NCBI RefSeq assembly: GCF_002849855.1
Contig: NZ_CP018616.1
Coordinates: 1-64,000, forward strand
DNA from: Vibrio azureus
GTDB lineage: Bacteria > Pseudomonadota > Gammaproteobacteria > Enterobacterales > Vibrionaceae
Reading direction: 5' to 3'
DNA: 64,000 nucleotides
A program made the position numbers and the translations under genes. Below the pieces are notes generated by a model. That model worked only from the letters and a program-made list of their open reading frames with translations. It did not search any database and was not told where the DNA came from. The first letter of the stretch is position 1; every line of letters begins with the position of its first letter. Shown here one piece after another: positions 28,421-40,411 of this stretch.

Positions 28421-28469
28421 TTACGGATTACGGATTACGGATTACGGATTACGGATTACGGATTACGGA
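28421..28469. repeat. Heptanucleotide tandem repeat (TTACGGA)7
   Basis: Seven uninterrupted perfect copies of TTACGGA followed by a partial TTA. The tract begins 17 bp upstream of the ibpA -35 box. Looser variants (GATTCTGTATTCTG, CGTATTCGGTATTC) follow at about 28503-28545. Its length is likely to vary by slipped-strand replication. Confidence 0.97.
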
Positions 28470-28548
28470 TTATCGTCTGTTTGTCTCTCTTTTACGTCAA
28501 GCGATTCTGTATTCTGTCAGCGCAGCGCTTCGTATTCGGTATTCAAAC

Positions 28549-28575
28549 CAAAAAAAACCACCTCTTGCGAGATGG
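28549..28575 (-). terminator. Rho-independent terminator of the dnaA-dnaN-recF-gyrB operon
   Basis: Minus strand CCATCTC-GCAA-GAGGTGG followed by eight T. It lies about 150 bp beyond the gyrB stop. Confidence 0.87.
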
Positions 28576-28727
28576 CGTTTTTATTAAGTTTGTTTGAGTT
28601 GACTCAATATATTTAGATTACTTTATCAAAGCTGGATGGGCTTAGTTCAAGGAGAAGGCGCAGAGTTTACAAGCATAAATGAGCACCTTCGATATAGAAA
28701 TCAGTTCATCCAGCGAAGAGAAATAAT

Positions 28728-32238
<3,511 letters not shown>

Positions 32239-32247
32239 GCAAATAAC

Positions 32248-33348
32248 TTAGAGGCGAATTGGCATCACCACGTACATTGCGCTGTCATCATCGGCGTTTT
32301 CAATCAGTGCGCTGGCATTGGCATCCGACATCGACACTCGCACCTTCTCACAACGCAATGTGTTTAATACATCAAGCACGTAGCTGACATTGAAGCCAAT
32401 TTCGATTGCGTCGCCATCAAAGTTAACATCAAGCACTTCTTCCGCTTCTTCTTGCTCAGGGTTATTAGCCGTAATCCGCATTTCATTACCTGCCAGATTA
32501 ACACGCACACCACGAAACTTCTCATTAGAAAGAATCGCGGCACGAGAAAACGCTTGGCGCAACTCATCACAGCCAGTTTCCAGGGTCTTATTCGTGCTTT
32601 GAGGCAGTACGCGACGGTAATCAGGAAAACGGCCATCGACTAATTTAGAAGTAAAGATAAAGTTATTCACTGCCGCTCGGACATTAGAACCGCCGATTTG
32701 CAGCACAACAGATTGCTCAGGTGCATCCATCAATTTAACTAACTCTTGTACCCCTTTGCGTGGCACGATAATTTGCTTTTGTGCAAAATCAGCACCGAGT
32801 TGTGTTTGTGAAACCGCCATTCGGTGGCCATCGGTTGCAACACTTCGTAATATGGTGCCATCGATCTCAAATAGCATACCATTGAGGTAATAGCGTACAT
32901 CCTGATTAGCCATAGAAAACTGAGTTTTTTCGATCAAAGAACGCAGTGCAGCCTGAGTTAAAGAGACTTCAACCTCACTCTGCCAATCTTCAATGTTAGG
33001 AAAATCACTCGCAGGCAAAGTAGACAAAGAAAAACGACTGCGACCAGATCGCACCTGAACTCGGTCACCTTCTAATACAAAGGTAATAATAGCATCATCA
33101 GGAAGACCACGACAGATATCAAGAAACTTACGCGAAGGCACCGTCACACTACCCGCTTCGAAGTCACCTTCTAGTGCGACATTGCTGACCAATTCAACTT
33201 CCAGATCAGTTGCTGTCATCGACAAAATGCCTTGTTCTACTTTAAGTAGTAAATTGCCTAAGATCGGCAAAGTTGGGCGGCCACCCAGTGCACCCGAGAC
33301 CTGTTGCAACGGTTTGATTAAATGACTACGTTCAATAGTAAATTTCAT
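32248..33348 (-). CDS. dnaN: DNA polymerase III sliding clamp (beta subunit)
   Basis: Ring-shaped dimer that tethers DNA polymerase III and many repair factors to DNA. The 366-aa length equals the E. coli protein. The N-terminus MKFTIERSHLIKPLQQVSG, central ATDGHRMA and the C-terminal hydrophobic-cleft end YVVMPIRL are diagnostic. The final residues form part of the clamp-binding pocket for partner peptides. ATG start; the ribosome binding site is weak. It lies 60 bp after dnaA and 9 bp before recF, and so depends largely on the dnaA transcript. Confidence 0.99.
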   Translation of the reverse strand: MKFTIERSHLIKPLQQVSGALGGRPTLPILGNLLLKVEQGILSMTATDLEVELVSNVALEGDFEAGSVTVPSRKFLDICRGLPDDAIITFVLEGDRVQVRSGRSRFSLSTLPASDFPNIEDWQSEVEVSLTQAALRSLIEKTQFSMANQDVRYYLNGMLFEIDGTILRSVATDGHRMAVSQTQLGADFAQKQIIVPRKGVQELVKLMDAPEQSVVLQIGGSNVRAAVNNFIFTSKLVDGRFPDYRRVLPQSTNKTLETGCDELRQAFSRAAILSNEKFRGVRVNLAGNEMRITANNPEQEEAEEVLDVNFDGDAIEIGFNVSYVLDVLNTLRCEKVRVSMSDANASALIENADDDSAMYVVMPIRL

Positions 33349-33408
33349 GATGTTCTTACGCTATCAGCTCAATTGATGATTTGCTTTTAATCTTGTTATT
33401 GTAACCGA

Positions 33409-34815
33409 TTAAGAGGACAGGGTGCGAATCAAGTTAGAGTAATCTTCCTTGATATCGTGGCTTTCTTCACGCAACTGCTGAATCTTACGGCATGCATGTA
33501 ACACCGTGGTATGGTCACGCCCACCAAATGCATCACCAATTTCTGGCAAACTGTGGTTGGTTAACTCTTTGGCTAACGCCATAGCTAGTTGGCGAGGACG
33601 AGCAACAGAGCGAGAGCGTCGTTTGGATAACAAATCAGCGACTTTGATTTTGTAGTATTCCGCAACGGTTTTTTGAATATTATCAATCGTGACCAGTTTT
33701 TCTTGCAATGCTAGAAGATCTCGCAGCGCCTCACGTACGAAATCGATCGTAATTGGACGCCCTGTGAAGTTTGCATTAGCAATAACACGGTTAAGAGCTC
33801 CTTCAAGTTCACGAACGTTAGAACGCAAACGCTTAGCGATGAAAAATGCGACTTCATCTGCAAGGTGAATTTGATGGTCTTCAGCCTTCTTCATCAAGAT
33901 CGCCACACGAGTTTCTAACTCAGGTGGCTCGATCGCAACCGTCAGACCCCAACCAAAGCGTGATTTCAAGCGATCTTCTACCCCACTGATCTCTTTCGGG
34001 TAACGATCGGAAGTCAGAATGATCTGTTGATTACCTTCTAATAGTGCGTTGAAGGTATGAAAAAACTCTTCTTGAGAACGCTCTTTGTTGGCAAAAAATT
34101 GAATGTCATCGATCAGCAAGGCATCCACACTGCGGTAATAACGTTTAAATTCTTCAATCGCATTGTTTTGCAGCGCTTTCACCATATCTTGCACAAAACG
34201 CTCGGAGTGCATATAAACCACTTTTGCATTAGGTTTATTATCAACAATCGCGTTACCCACCGCATGCAGCAAGTGTGTTTTACCAAGACCCGTCCCGCCA
34301 TAAAGAAATAATGGGTTATAAGCAGCACCCGGGTTATCTGATACCTGACGGGCTGCTGCCAGTCCAAGTTGGTTAGACTTACCTTCGACGAAGTTATTGA
34401 ACTTGTGCTTTGGGTTAACGTTGGAGCGGTGATTGATGTTTGCAATGGCTTGAGCGTCATCGTCCCATGTTTTATGCACAGGTTTACGAGCTTGCAGCTG
34501 TGCTGGAGCAGAAGACTCCGCTGCGACATCGGCTGGCGTACGAGTTGGCACTGGCTTCGGAGCGGCCACCGGACGACTGCCGACCTCAAAGCGCAAGCTT
34601 GGTATGTCACTTCCGCAATACTCTTGAAGTAAACGGTTAATGCTATTTAGATATTTGTCACGAACCCAATCCAAAACAAAACGGTTAGGTGCGAACAAAG
34701 TGAGAGTATTGTCATTGAGCTCCGCTTGTAACGGACGAACCCACATACTGAATTCTGTAGCTGGTAGCTCTTCTTGAAGCTGCTGCAAACATTGCAGCCA
34801 AAGCGAAGATGACAC
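33409..34815 (-). CDS. dnaA: Chromosomal replication initiator DnaA
   Basis: AAA+ initiator that binds 9-mer boxes at oriC as DnaA-ATP and opens the origin. The 468-aa product shows the N-terminal domain I ([15 protein letters not shown]) and a low-complexity Pro/Ala linker (about 80-112). Walker A is GGTGLGKT (173-180), Walker B LLIDDIQF, and the domain IV signature is [15 protein letters not shown] (431-445). The start is GTG, as in E. coli, after AGTGGGGGCGCC. Its upstream region has several DnaA-box-like 9-mers and many GATC sites, fitting autoregulation and Dam/SeqA timing. It heads the dnaA-dnaN-recF-gyrB operon. Confidence 0.99.
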   Translation of the reverse strand: MSSSLWLQCLQQLQEELPATEFSMWVRPLQAELNDNTLTLFAPNRFVLDWVRDKYLNSINRLLQEYCGSDIPSLRFEVGSRPVAAPKPVPTRTPADVAAESSAPAQLQARKPVHKTWDDDAQAIANINHRSNVNPKHKFNNFVEGKSNQLGLAAARQVSDNPGAAYNPLFLYGGTGLGKTHLLHAVGNAIVDNKPNAKVVYMHSERFVQDMVKALQNNAIEEFKRYYRSVDALLIDDIQFFANKERSQEEFFHTFNALLEGNQQIILTSDRYPKEISGVEDRLKSRFGWGLTVAIEPPELETRVAILMKKAEDHQIHLADEVAFFIAKRLRSNVRELEGALNRVIANANFTGRPITIDFVREALRDLLALQEKLVTIDNIQKTVAEYYKIKVADLLSKRRSRSVARPRQLAMALAKELTNHSLPEIGDAFGGRDHTTVLHACRKIQQLREESHDIKEDYSNLIRTLSS

Positions 34816-35306
34816 GGCGCCCCCACTGAGTATTAAATTATAGGAAAGAATAGAATTTTACCTGTTGATAACCAAGATCGCCAGTAATTGATCGACGATC
34901 CAGTGAATAAGATCTACGTTATGCACAATTATTTCATCCAATAGAGTAAGATCAACACACCTTACCCCAACTTTGCCCACACATTGATCCACATTTAGTC
35001 ACAATCGGGGCGATCTCGTCGTTGGTGATAACTCTGTGCATGAATTTTATTCCATGTCTATTTATACACACCGTTGAGCGATTTTTTTAGATTTATGCAC
35101 AAGATTATCAATTTTCATTTTTATACCACTGCTCACAACTGAAAAAACCACATCTTCGCCTAAACAAAATAAACTCTAACGGCAGCCTTCTACAACACTG
35201 CGATAAAACACAGCGCTTCCATCAGCATTTATAAAACAACAAAACCCAATAAAACAGCAACTTGGAACGAAAAAACATCAAGATCAACACTAAGATCAAT
35301 CGATCC
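34816..35306. promoter_or_regulatory. dnaA / rpmH divergent control region with DnaA boxes and GATC sites
   Basis: No gene fits here. DnaA-box-like 9-mers are TGTTGATAA (34863-34871, reverse of TTATCAACA), TTATGCACA (34919-34927 and 35093-35101) and TTATACACA (35062-35070). About ten GATC sites lie between 34875 and 35306, five of them within 80 bp next to dnaA. A TATAAT on the minus strand near 34841 is a candidate dnaA -10 box. It implies a very short leader, and its -35 is unclear. Confidence 0.7.
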
Positions 35307-35334
35307 TTGAGATTTTGCTCACACTACGTATAAT
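35307..35334 (+). promoter_or_regulatory. Promoter of rpmH-rnpA-yidD-yidC
   Basis: -35 TTGAGA (35307-35312), 16-bp spacer, -10 TATAAT (35329-35334). The predicted start is near 35341, about 180 nt before rpmH. Confidence 0.85.
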
Positions 35335-35340
35335 CGTCCG

Positions 35341-35453
35341 GCCGGAATTTCATACTCACGGGTCATTGACACATTATGTGAGTGTGATTACAATTCCGCC
35401 TCTTTGTTGAGAGGCGTCGGTTAGTCTTCTCTATATAAAGAGCTTCTTTATAT
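35341..35453 (+). promoter_or_regulatory. Structured 5' leader of rpmH, three hairpins
   Basis: Three successive stems are visible. The first is GGAATT-CATACTCAC with GTGAGTGTG-AATTCC (35344-35397). The second is GCCTCT/AGAGGC with loop TTGTTG (35398-35415). The third is ATATAAAGA/TCTTTATAT with loop GCT (35433-35453). The first begins within a few bases of the predicted transcript start. No T-run follows the third stem, so it is not an obvious attenuator. Confidence 0.7.
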
Positions 35454-35522
35454 TAAGAAAGCATCATACCCACGCCGGGTTCAACAAGAACCTAAAACTA
35501 CTGATCAGTAAAGGTAATTATC

Positions 35523-35657
35523 ATGAAACGCACTTTTCAACCTACAGTTCTAAAGCGCAAGCGTACTCACGGCTTCCGTGCTCGCATGGCAACTAAGAAC
35601 GGTCGTAAAGTTATTAACGCACGTCGTGCAAAAGGCCGTGCGCGCCTATCAAAATAA
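35523..35657 (+). CDS. rpmH: 50S ribosomal protein L34
   Basis: The 44-aa highly basic protein of the large subunit ([20 protein letters not shown]...), too short for most gene calls but unmistakable by sequence: [19 protein letters not shown] closes it, as in other gammaproteobacteria. The start ATG is preceded by AAAGG. The next gene, rnpA, starts 13 bp after the stop and has no ribosome binding site of its own, so L34 translation probably feeds it. It is transcribed divergently from dnaA, the usual arrangement around bacterial origins. Confidence 0.98.
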
Positions 35658-35670
35658 TCGCTAGTTTATT

Positions 35671-36027
35671 TTGAACACGTACGCGTTTAATCGGGAGTTA
35701 CGTTTGTTAACTCCCGAGCATTATCAAAACGTCTTCCAGCAAGCTCATCGAGCTGGCTCGCCTCATTTCACCATCATTGCTCGCAATAATAAGCTTTCTC
35801 ACCCACGCTTAGGTTTAGCGGTTCCCAAGAAGCAAATCAAAACTGCTGTCGGCCGAAATCGATTTAAACGTTTAGCGCGTGAAAGCTTTCGTAACAATCA
35901 ACATCAGCTTGCAAACAAAGATTTTGTTGTTATTGCCAAGAAAAGCGCGCAAGATTTAAGCAATGAGGAATTATTTAAGTTGTTTGATAAGTTATGGCAA
36001 CGCCTGTCTCGCCCTTCACGTGGGTAG
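35671..36027 (+). CDS. rnpA: Ribonuclease P protein component
   Basis: Small basic protein that binds the RNase P RNA and the 5' leader of pre-tRNA, allowing 5' maturation; the many tRNAs in this window are substrates. The 118-aa product has the family signature [14 protein letters not shown] (61-74) plus [14 protein letters not shown] and LGLAVPKKQ. The start is TTG; the reading begins [18 protein letters not shown], which matches the family N-terminus, and no ATG is near. The rare start without a clear ribosome binding site suggests low, coupled translation, suited to a protein needed in far smaller amounts than L34. Its 3' end overlaps yidD by 34 bp. Confidence 0.96.
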   Translation: MNTYAFNRELRLLTPEHYQNVFQQAHRAGSPHFTIIARNNKLSHPRLGLAVPKKQIKTAVGRNRFKRLARESFRNNQHQLANKDFVVIAKKSAQDLSNEELFKLFDKLWQRLSRPSRG

Positions 36028-36251
36028 CCATTGGGCTCGTTTATCTTTATCGCTGGTTTATCAGCCCTCTGATAGGTCCTCGTTGCCGGTTCACACCAAC
36101 TTGTTCTACTTACGCGCTCGAAGCCTTAAAAGCTCACGGTTTTGTAAAAGGATGTTGGTTATCAGGCAAACGTCTATTAAAATGCCACCCCTTGAACCAA
36201 GGGGGGTATGATCCCGTTCCACCAGTCCAAACACAAGACAGAGATAATTAA
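35994..36251 (+). CDS. yidD: Membrane protein insertion efficiency factor YidD
   Basis: Small inner-membrane-associated protein that helps YidC-dependent insertion. The 85-aa product carries the family core [20 protein letters not shown] (19-38) with its paired cysteines, then [10 protein letters not shown] and [18 protein letters not shown], which define UPF0161. The ATG at 35994 lies inside the end of rnpA in another frame (34-bp overlap). yidC starts 2 bp after its stop, so rnpA, yidD and yidC are tightly coupled. Confidence 0.95.
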   Translation: MATPVSPFTWVAIGLVYLYRWFISPLIGPRCRFTPTCSTYALEALKAHGFVKGCWLSGKRLLKCHPLNQGGYDPVPPVQTQDRDN

Positions 36252-36253
36252 CG

Positions 36254-37909
36254 ATGGATTCTCAACGTAATATCCTGCTCATCGCTTTGCTCGCGGTTTC
36301 TTTCTTGCTATTTCAACAATGGCAAAAAGATAAGAACCCAACGCCACAAGCCATTGAACAGGCTCAATCAAGCAATACTGTAATGGCGCCATCTAATGCA
36401 GATGAGTTCGATCCACTACCAGTTCAACAGCAAGCCGCTGCAAAAACGATCACAGTGACGACTGATGTTTTAACTCTGTCGATTAACACCTTTGGTGGTG
36501 ACATTGTTCATGCAGACCTCAACCAATATGCCGCTCAAATGGACTCTTCTGATCCGTTTGTCCTGTTAAAAAATACCAAAGGTCACCAGTTCATCGCCAA
36601 AAGTGGTCTTTGGGGCCCACAAGGCATTGATAAAAGCACAACCAATCGCCCTTACTACAACGTCAGCGCTGACAGCTTTACTCTTGTCGATGGGCAAAAT
36701 GAGCTGCGTATCCCAATGACGGTAAGCGTTAATGGCATTGACTACACTAAGACTTTCGTTCTAGAGCGTGGCAGCTATGCCGTCAAAGTTGAATACGATA
36801 TCGTCAACAACTCAGGCAGCAACGCAACCGTACGTATGTATGCATACCTACGCCAAAATCTAATGGATGACGGTGGCAGCATTACCATGCCAACATACCG
36901 TGGTGGCGCTTATTCGACTCAAGATGTACGTTATAAAAAGTACAGCTTTGAAGATTTTGAGGACATAAAAACTCCTGATACAGAGCTTAACTTAGCGACA
37001 TTAACCAATGGTGAGGGTTGGGCAGCAATGATCCAACACTACTTTGCTGCAGCGTGGGTGCCTAAAAGTGAACCTGGCACGGAACTGTTTACCCGAAGAA
37101 ACACTAAGCCCGGCATAGAGAATACTGGCGACATCGGTTTCCGTATGCCGGAAACAACCATTGCCTCTGGTGAGCAAGCGCACTTTAAAGCGGCTCTTTG
37201 GGTAGGTCCTAAACTGCAATCACAGATGGAAGCCGTTGCACCAAACCTTGACCTCGTTGTCGACTACGGTTGGTTATGGTTTATTGCTAAGCCATTGCAC
37301 TGGCTGCTCTCTTTCATCCACGGTTTTGTGGGTAACTGGGGTTTCGCGATCATCTTGCTAACGTTTGTGGTCCGTGGTGCGATGTACCCACTGACAAAAG
37401 CTCAGTACACATCGATGGCTAAAATGCGCATGTTGCAACCAAAACTGCAAGAGATGCGTGAGCGTTTTGGTGAAGATCGCCAACGTATGAGCCAAGAAAT
37501 GATGGAACTGTACAAGAAAGAAAAAGTAAACCCACTTGGTGGCTGTTTACCACTTGTACTGCAAATGCCTATCTTTATCGCGCTTTACTGGGCATTGATG
37601 GAATCGGTTGAACTGCGTCATGCACCATTCATGTTGTGGATTCACGACCTTTCTTCACCGGATCCATACTACGTACTACCATTGCTGATGGGTGTATCGA
37701 TGTTCATTATCCAAAAAATGAGCCCAACAAACGTTACTGACCCAATGCAGCAGAAGATCATGACATTTATGCCTGTCATGTTTACCGTGTTCTTCCTATG
37801 GTTCCCAGCAGGTCTGGTTCTATACTGGCTAGTATCGAACATTGTAACGCTTATCCAGCAAACCATTATTTACAAATCGCTGGAGAAAAAAGGCTTACAT
37901 ACTAAGTAA
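36254..37909 (+). CDS. yidC: Membrane protein insertase YidC
   Basis: Inserts and folds inner-membrane proteins, alone or with SecYEG; ATP synthase subunit c (atpE, also in this window) is a classic client. The 551-aa product begins with an N-terminal membrane anchor ([18 protein letters not shown]). A large periplasmic domain follows (about 25-335), then the conserved C-terminal helices from about 340 ([20 protein letters not shown], where an Arg follows in VVRGAMYPL). The motif [20 protein letters not shown] identifies the Gram-negative family. It ends [11 protein letters not shown] and is followed by a terminator. Confidence 0.98.
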   Translation: MDSQRNILLIALLAVSFLLFQQWQKDKNPTPQAIEQAQSSNTVMAPSNADEFDPLPVQQQAAAKTITVTTDVLTLSINTFGGDIVHADLNQYAAQMDSSDPFVLLKNTKGHQFIAKSGLWGPQGIDKSTTNRPYYNVSADSFTLVDGQNELRIPMTVSVNGIDYTKTFVLERGSYAVKVEYDIVNNSGSNATVRMYAYLRQNLMDDGGSITMPTYRGGAYSTQDVRYKKYSFEDFEDIKTPDTELNLATLTNGEGWAAMIQHYFAAAWVPKSEPGTELFTRRNTKPGIENTGDIGFRMPETTIASGEQAHFKAALWVGPKLQSQMEAVAPNLDLVVDYGWLWFIAKPLHWLLSFIHGFVGNWGFAIILLTFVVRGAMYPLTKAQYTSMAKMRMLQPKLQEMRERFGEDRQRMSQEMMELYKKEKVNPLGGCLPLVLQMPIFIALYWALMESVELRHAPFMLWIHDLSSPDPYYVLPLLMGVSMFIIQKMSPTNVTDPMQQKIMTFMPVMFTVFFLWFPAGLVLYWLVSNIVTLIQQTIIYKSLEKKGLHTK

Positions 37910-37930
37910 CCTTTGAATAAAAGCATAACA

Positions 37931-37957
37931 AAGGCGGCCAAAAGGTCGCCTTTTTGT
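37931..37957 (+). terminator. Rho-independent terminator after yidC
   Basis: Stem AAGGCGGCC / GGTCGCCTT (one G-T pair), AAAA loop, then TTTTG. Confidence 0.88.
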
Positions 37958-38039
37958 TTTGGGCTGATTACAATTCAGCTAACTACCCGTTTTGGCTCCC
38001 TAGGAGATAACCCTATAGCCCAGCTCAAAAGGCAAGATT

Positions 38040-39401
38040 ATGACTACAGATACGATTGTCGCTCAAGCCACCGCTCCTGGTCGTGGTGGTGTGGGCATTA
38101 TTCGTGTTTCTGGCCCAAAGGCCAACCAAGTAGCACTTGAAGTCACAGGCAAAGTGCTCAAACCTCGCTATGCTGAGTATCTGCCATTCCAAGCGGAAGA
38201 TGGTAGCGTACTCGACCAAGGCATCGCGCTGTACTTCCCTAACCCACATTCCTTTACTGGTGAAGACGTACTCGAGCTTCAAGGCCATGGCGGCCCTGTC
38301 GTAATGGATATGCTGATCAAACGTATTCTAGGCATTGACGGCGTGCGTGCTGCGCGTCCTGGTGAGTTCTCAGAACGTGCCTTCTTGAACGACAAGATGG
38401 ATCTCACCCAAGCAGAAGCGATTGCTGATCTGATTGATGCCAGTTCAGAAGAAGCAGCGAAATCCGCACTGCAGTCCCTACAAGGTCAATTCTCACAACG
38501 TATTCATACTTTGTTGGAGTCTCTGATCCATTTGCGTATTTACGTCGAGGCCGCCATCGATTTTCCAGAAGAAGAAATCGACTTTCTGGCAGATGGCAAA
38601 GTCTCAGCCGATCTACAGGCGATCATCGATAACCTCGAAGCCGTCCGCAAAGAAGCCAATCAAGGTGCGATTATGCGTGAAGGGATGAAAGTCGTGATTG
38701 CAGGCCGCCCTAATGCCGGTAAGTCGAGCCTACTCAATGCTCTGTCTGGTAAAGAGTCTGCCATCGTCACAGATATCGCCGGTACGACGCGTGATGTCCT
38801 ACGTGAGCATATCCACATCGATGGGATGCCATTGCACATTATCGATACCGCAGGTCTACGTGATGCATCTGATGAAGTGGAAAAAATTGGTATCGAGCGT
38901 GCATGGGATGAAATTAGCCAAGCTGATCGGGTGTTATTCATGGTTGATGGCACCACAACCGATGCAACTGACCCGAAAGAAATCTGGCCTGATTTTGTTG
39001 ATCGCCTGCCTGAAAACATTGGCATTACCGTGATCCGCAATAAAGCTGATCAAACTGGCGAAGCGATGGGGATCTGTCATGTCAACGATCCTACCTTGAT
39101 TCGTCTCTCGGCCAAAACAGGATCAGGGGTAGACGCACTCAGAAATCACCTAAAAGATTGTATGGGCTTCTCTGGTAATACCGAAGGTGGATTTATGGCT
39201 CGCCGTCGTCATTTGGATGCATTAGAGCGTGCCGCTCAGCACCTCCAGATAGGCCAAGAACAGCTCGAAGGCTATATGGCGGGAGAAATCTTGGCAGAAG
39301 AGCTCCGCATTACTCAGCAACACCTGAACGAAATCACAGGTGAATTCAGTTCTGATGACTTACTAGGCCGAATCTTCTCCTCATTCTGTATCGGTAAATA
39401 A
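38040..39401 (+). CDS. mnmE: tRNA modification GTPase MnmE
   Basis: With MnmG (below, 40412) it adds the aminomethyl/carboxymethylaminomethyl group to C5 of wobble uridine in tRNAs reading NNA/NNG codons. The 453-aa product has the folate-binding N-terminal domain ([20 protein letters not shown]). The embedded G domain has G1 GRPNAGKSS (222-230), DIAGTTRD (G2) and DTAGL (G3). The C-terminal helical domain ends in the catalytic CIGK motif (450-453). Start ATG after a 130-bp gap containing the yidC terminator, so it has its own promoter. A strong terminator follows. Confidence 0.98.
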   Translation: MTTDTIVAQATAPGRGGVGIIRVSGPKANQVALEVTGKVLKPRYAEYLPFQAEDGSVLDQGIALYFPNPHSFTGEDVLELQGHGGPVVMDMLIKRILGIDGVRAARPGEFSERAFLNDKMDLTQAEAIADLIDASSEEAAKSALQSLQGQFSQRIHTLLESLIHLRIYVEAAIDFPEEEIDFLADGKVSADLQAIIDNLEAVRKEANQGAIMREGMKVVIAGRPNAGKSSLLNALSGKESAIVTDIAGTTRDVLREHIHIDGMPLHIIDTAGLRDASDEVEKIGIERAWDEISQADRVLFMVDGTTTDATDPKEIWPDFVDRLPENIGITVIRNKADQTGEAMGICHVNDPTLIRLSAKTGSGVDALRNHLKDCMGFSGNTEGGFMARRRHLDALERAAQHLQIGQEQLEGYMAGEILAEELRITQQHLNEITGEFSSDDLLGRIFSSFCIGK

Positions 39402-39408
39402 TCAAAAC

Positions 39409-39447
39409 ACGCGGTGTTAAGCATAGGTTTAACACCGCGTTTCTTTT
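39409..39447 (+). terminator. Rho-independent terminator after mnmE
   Basis: 12-bp perfect stem ACGCGGTGTTAA / TTAACACCGCGT with an 8-base loop, then TTCTTTTT. Confidence 0.92.
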
Positions 39448-39501
39448 TGTACTGGCGCTAATAACACGTTGGCGTCAGTGAGGCTCAATAAAGGAAGACA
39501 C

Positions 39502-39942
39502 ATGATCCACATTATTACAGGCAGTACGTTAGGTGGCGCAGAATACGTTGGTGATCACCTAAGTGATCTACTCAATGAGAACGGTTTTGAAACAACGATC
39601 CACAACCAGCCGGAGTTGTCTGCGATCGAAAACCAAGGCACTTGGTTGGTGATCACTTCAACTCACGGCGCGGGTGAATACCCAGATAACATTCAGCCTT
39701 TCATTGCTGCATTACAAAACACACCGCCTAAGATGGCAGACGTAAAGTTTGCTGTGATAGCGATTGGTGACTCAAGTTACGATACGTTCTGTGCTGCAGG
39801 CCAACATGCTTACGACCTGTTAGAAGACATTGGCGCAACACCTATCAGCGACTGCTTGAAGATCGATGTACTCAGTCACGATGTACCTGAAGATGCCGCA
39901 GAGGTGTGGTTAAACGAAAATCTTGCCCGCTTTAACGCATAA
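39502..39942 (+). CDS. mioC: Flavodoxin-like protein MioC
   Basis: FMN-binding flavodoxin-domain protein that lies beside oriC in gammaproteobacteria. In E. coli its transcription runs into the origin, and it has been linked to biotin synthase electron transfer. The 146-aa product starts [20 protein letters not shown] with the phosphate loop, followed by [13 protein letters not shown] and GDSSYDTFC for the flavin ring. The ATG at 39502 has AAGGAAG in front; an in-frame earlier start at 39469 lacks one. It has no terminator before oriC, so its transcript can enter the origin here too. Confidence 0.95.
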   Translation: MIHIITGSTLGGAEYVGDHLSDLLNENGFETTIHNQPELSAIENQGTWLVITSTHGAGEYPDNIQPFIAALQNTPPKMADVKFAVIAIGDSSYDTFCAAGQHAYDLLEDIGATPISDCLKIDVLSHDVPEDAAEVWLNENLARFNA

Positions 39943-40039
39943 TGATGGTGATGGAGAGTCGCTCAGCGGCTCTTTACCACGATTTAGACCTGTCCGACTC
40001 CCACCTTTAATGATTTAAGTGCTTAAAAACCCATCAAAC

Positions 40040-40310
40040 CATCTGTGGATAAGTATCGTGTAATCCAGTGATCTTCCTTTAGTTATCCAATTAATAACTT
40101 TTTACGATCTCTACCCCTGTGTATAAGTGGCCATTTTGATCCCAGGAAATCCTCACTTAGATCCAATCATGATCACAAGATATGATCTTAAAAAGATCCA
40201 TGATCTTGTTGATCATTTATCACTTATCCACAGAAAGGTGGGATCCTAATAATAGATCCAATAAAAGATCATATATAAAGATCTTATATTAATAGATTCA
40301 GAGACTAAAA
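40040..40310. other. Chromosomal replication origin oriC
   Basis: This non-coding stretch between mioC and mnmG has DnaA boxes TGTGGATAA (40044-40052), TGTGTATAA (40118-40126) and TTATCCACA (40224-40232), with weaker TTATCCAAT (40083-40091). Thirteen GATC sites lie in about 230 bp, the density expected for Dam/SeqA control. An AT-rich tract on the mnmG side (40241-40310) contains several 13-mer-like repeats starting with GATC (GATCATATATAAA, GATCTTATATTAA), a good unwinding element. The location between mioC and mnmG is that of oriC in E. coli and oriCI in V. cholerae. Confidence 0.95.
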
Positions 40311-40341
40311 TGTTTAACATAAGAAAACAATTCTCTCTCAG

Positions 40342-40376
40342 AGATAAAAAAGGTAGAATACCGCTCTTTTTTATCT
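40342..40376. other. Perfect inverted repeat between oriC and mnmG
   Basis: Arms AGATAAAAAAG (40342-40352) and CTTTTTTATCT (40366-40376) surround GTAGAATACCGCT. Overlapping the loop is a possible -10 box TAGAAT (40354-40359). It could be part of the mnmG promoter or leader, or a terminator for transcription leaving the origin. Confidence 0.6.
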
Positions 40377-40411
40377 GTCCATAAAATCCTTTGAATACCT
40401 GAGGTCGGTTC

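Noticed and set aside
28421..28469. Possible CRISPR array
   Set aside because: The unit is 7 bp with no spacers and no cas genes nearby.
28392..28616. ORF with the repeated peptide YGLRITD
   Set aside because: It is only the translation of the (TTACGGA) repeat, overlaps the ibpA promoter, and has no ribosome binding site.
39469..39501. Longer start for mioC
   Set aside because: The AAGGAAG before 39502 and the flavodoxin N-terminus MIHIITG fix the start.
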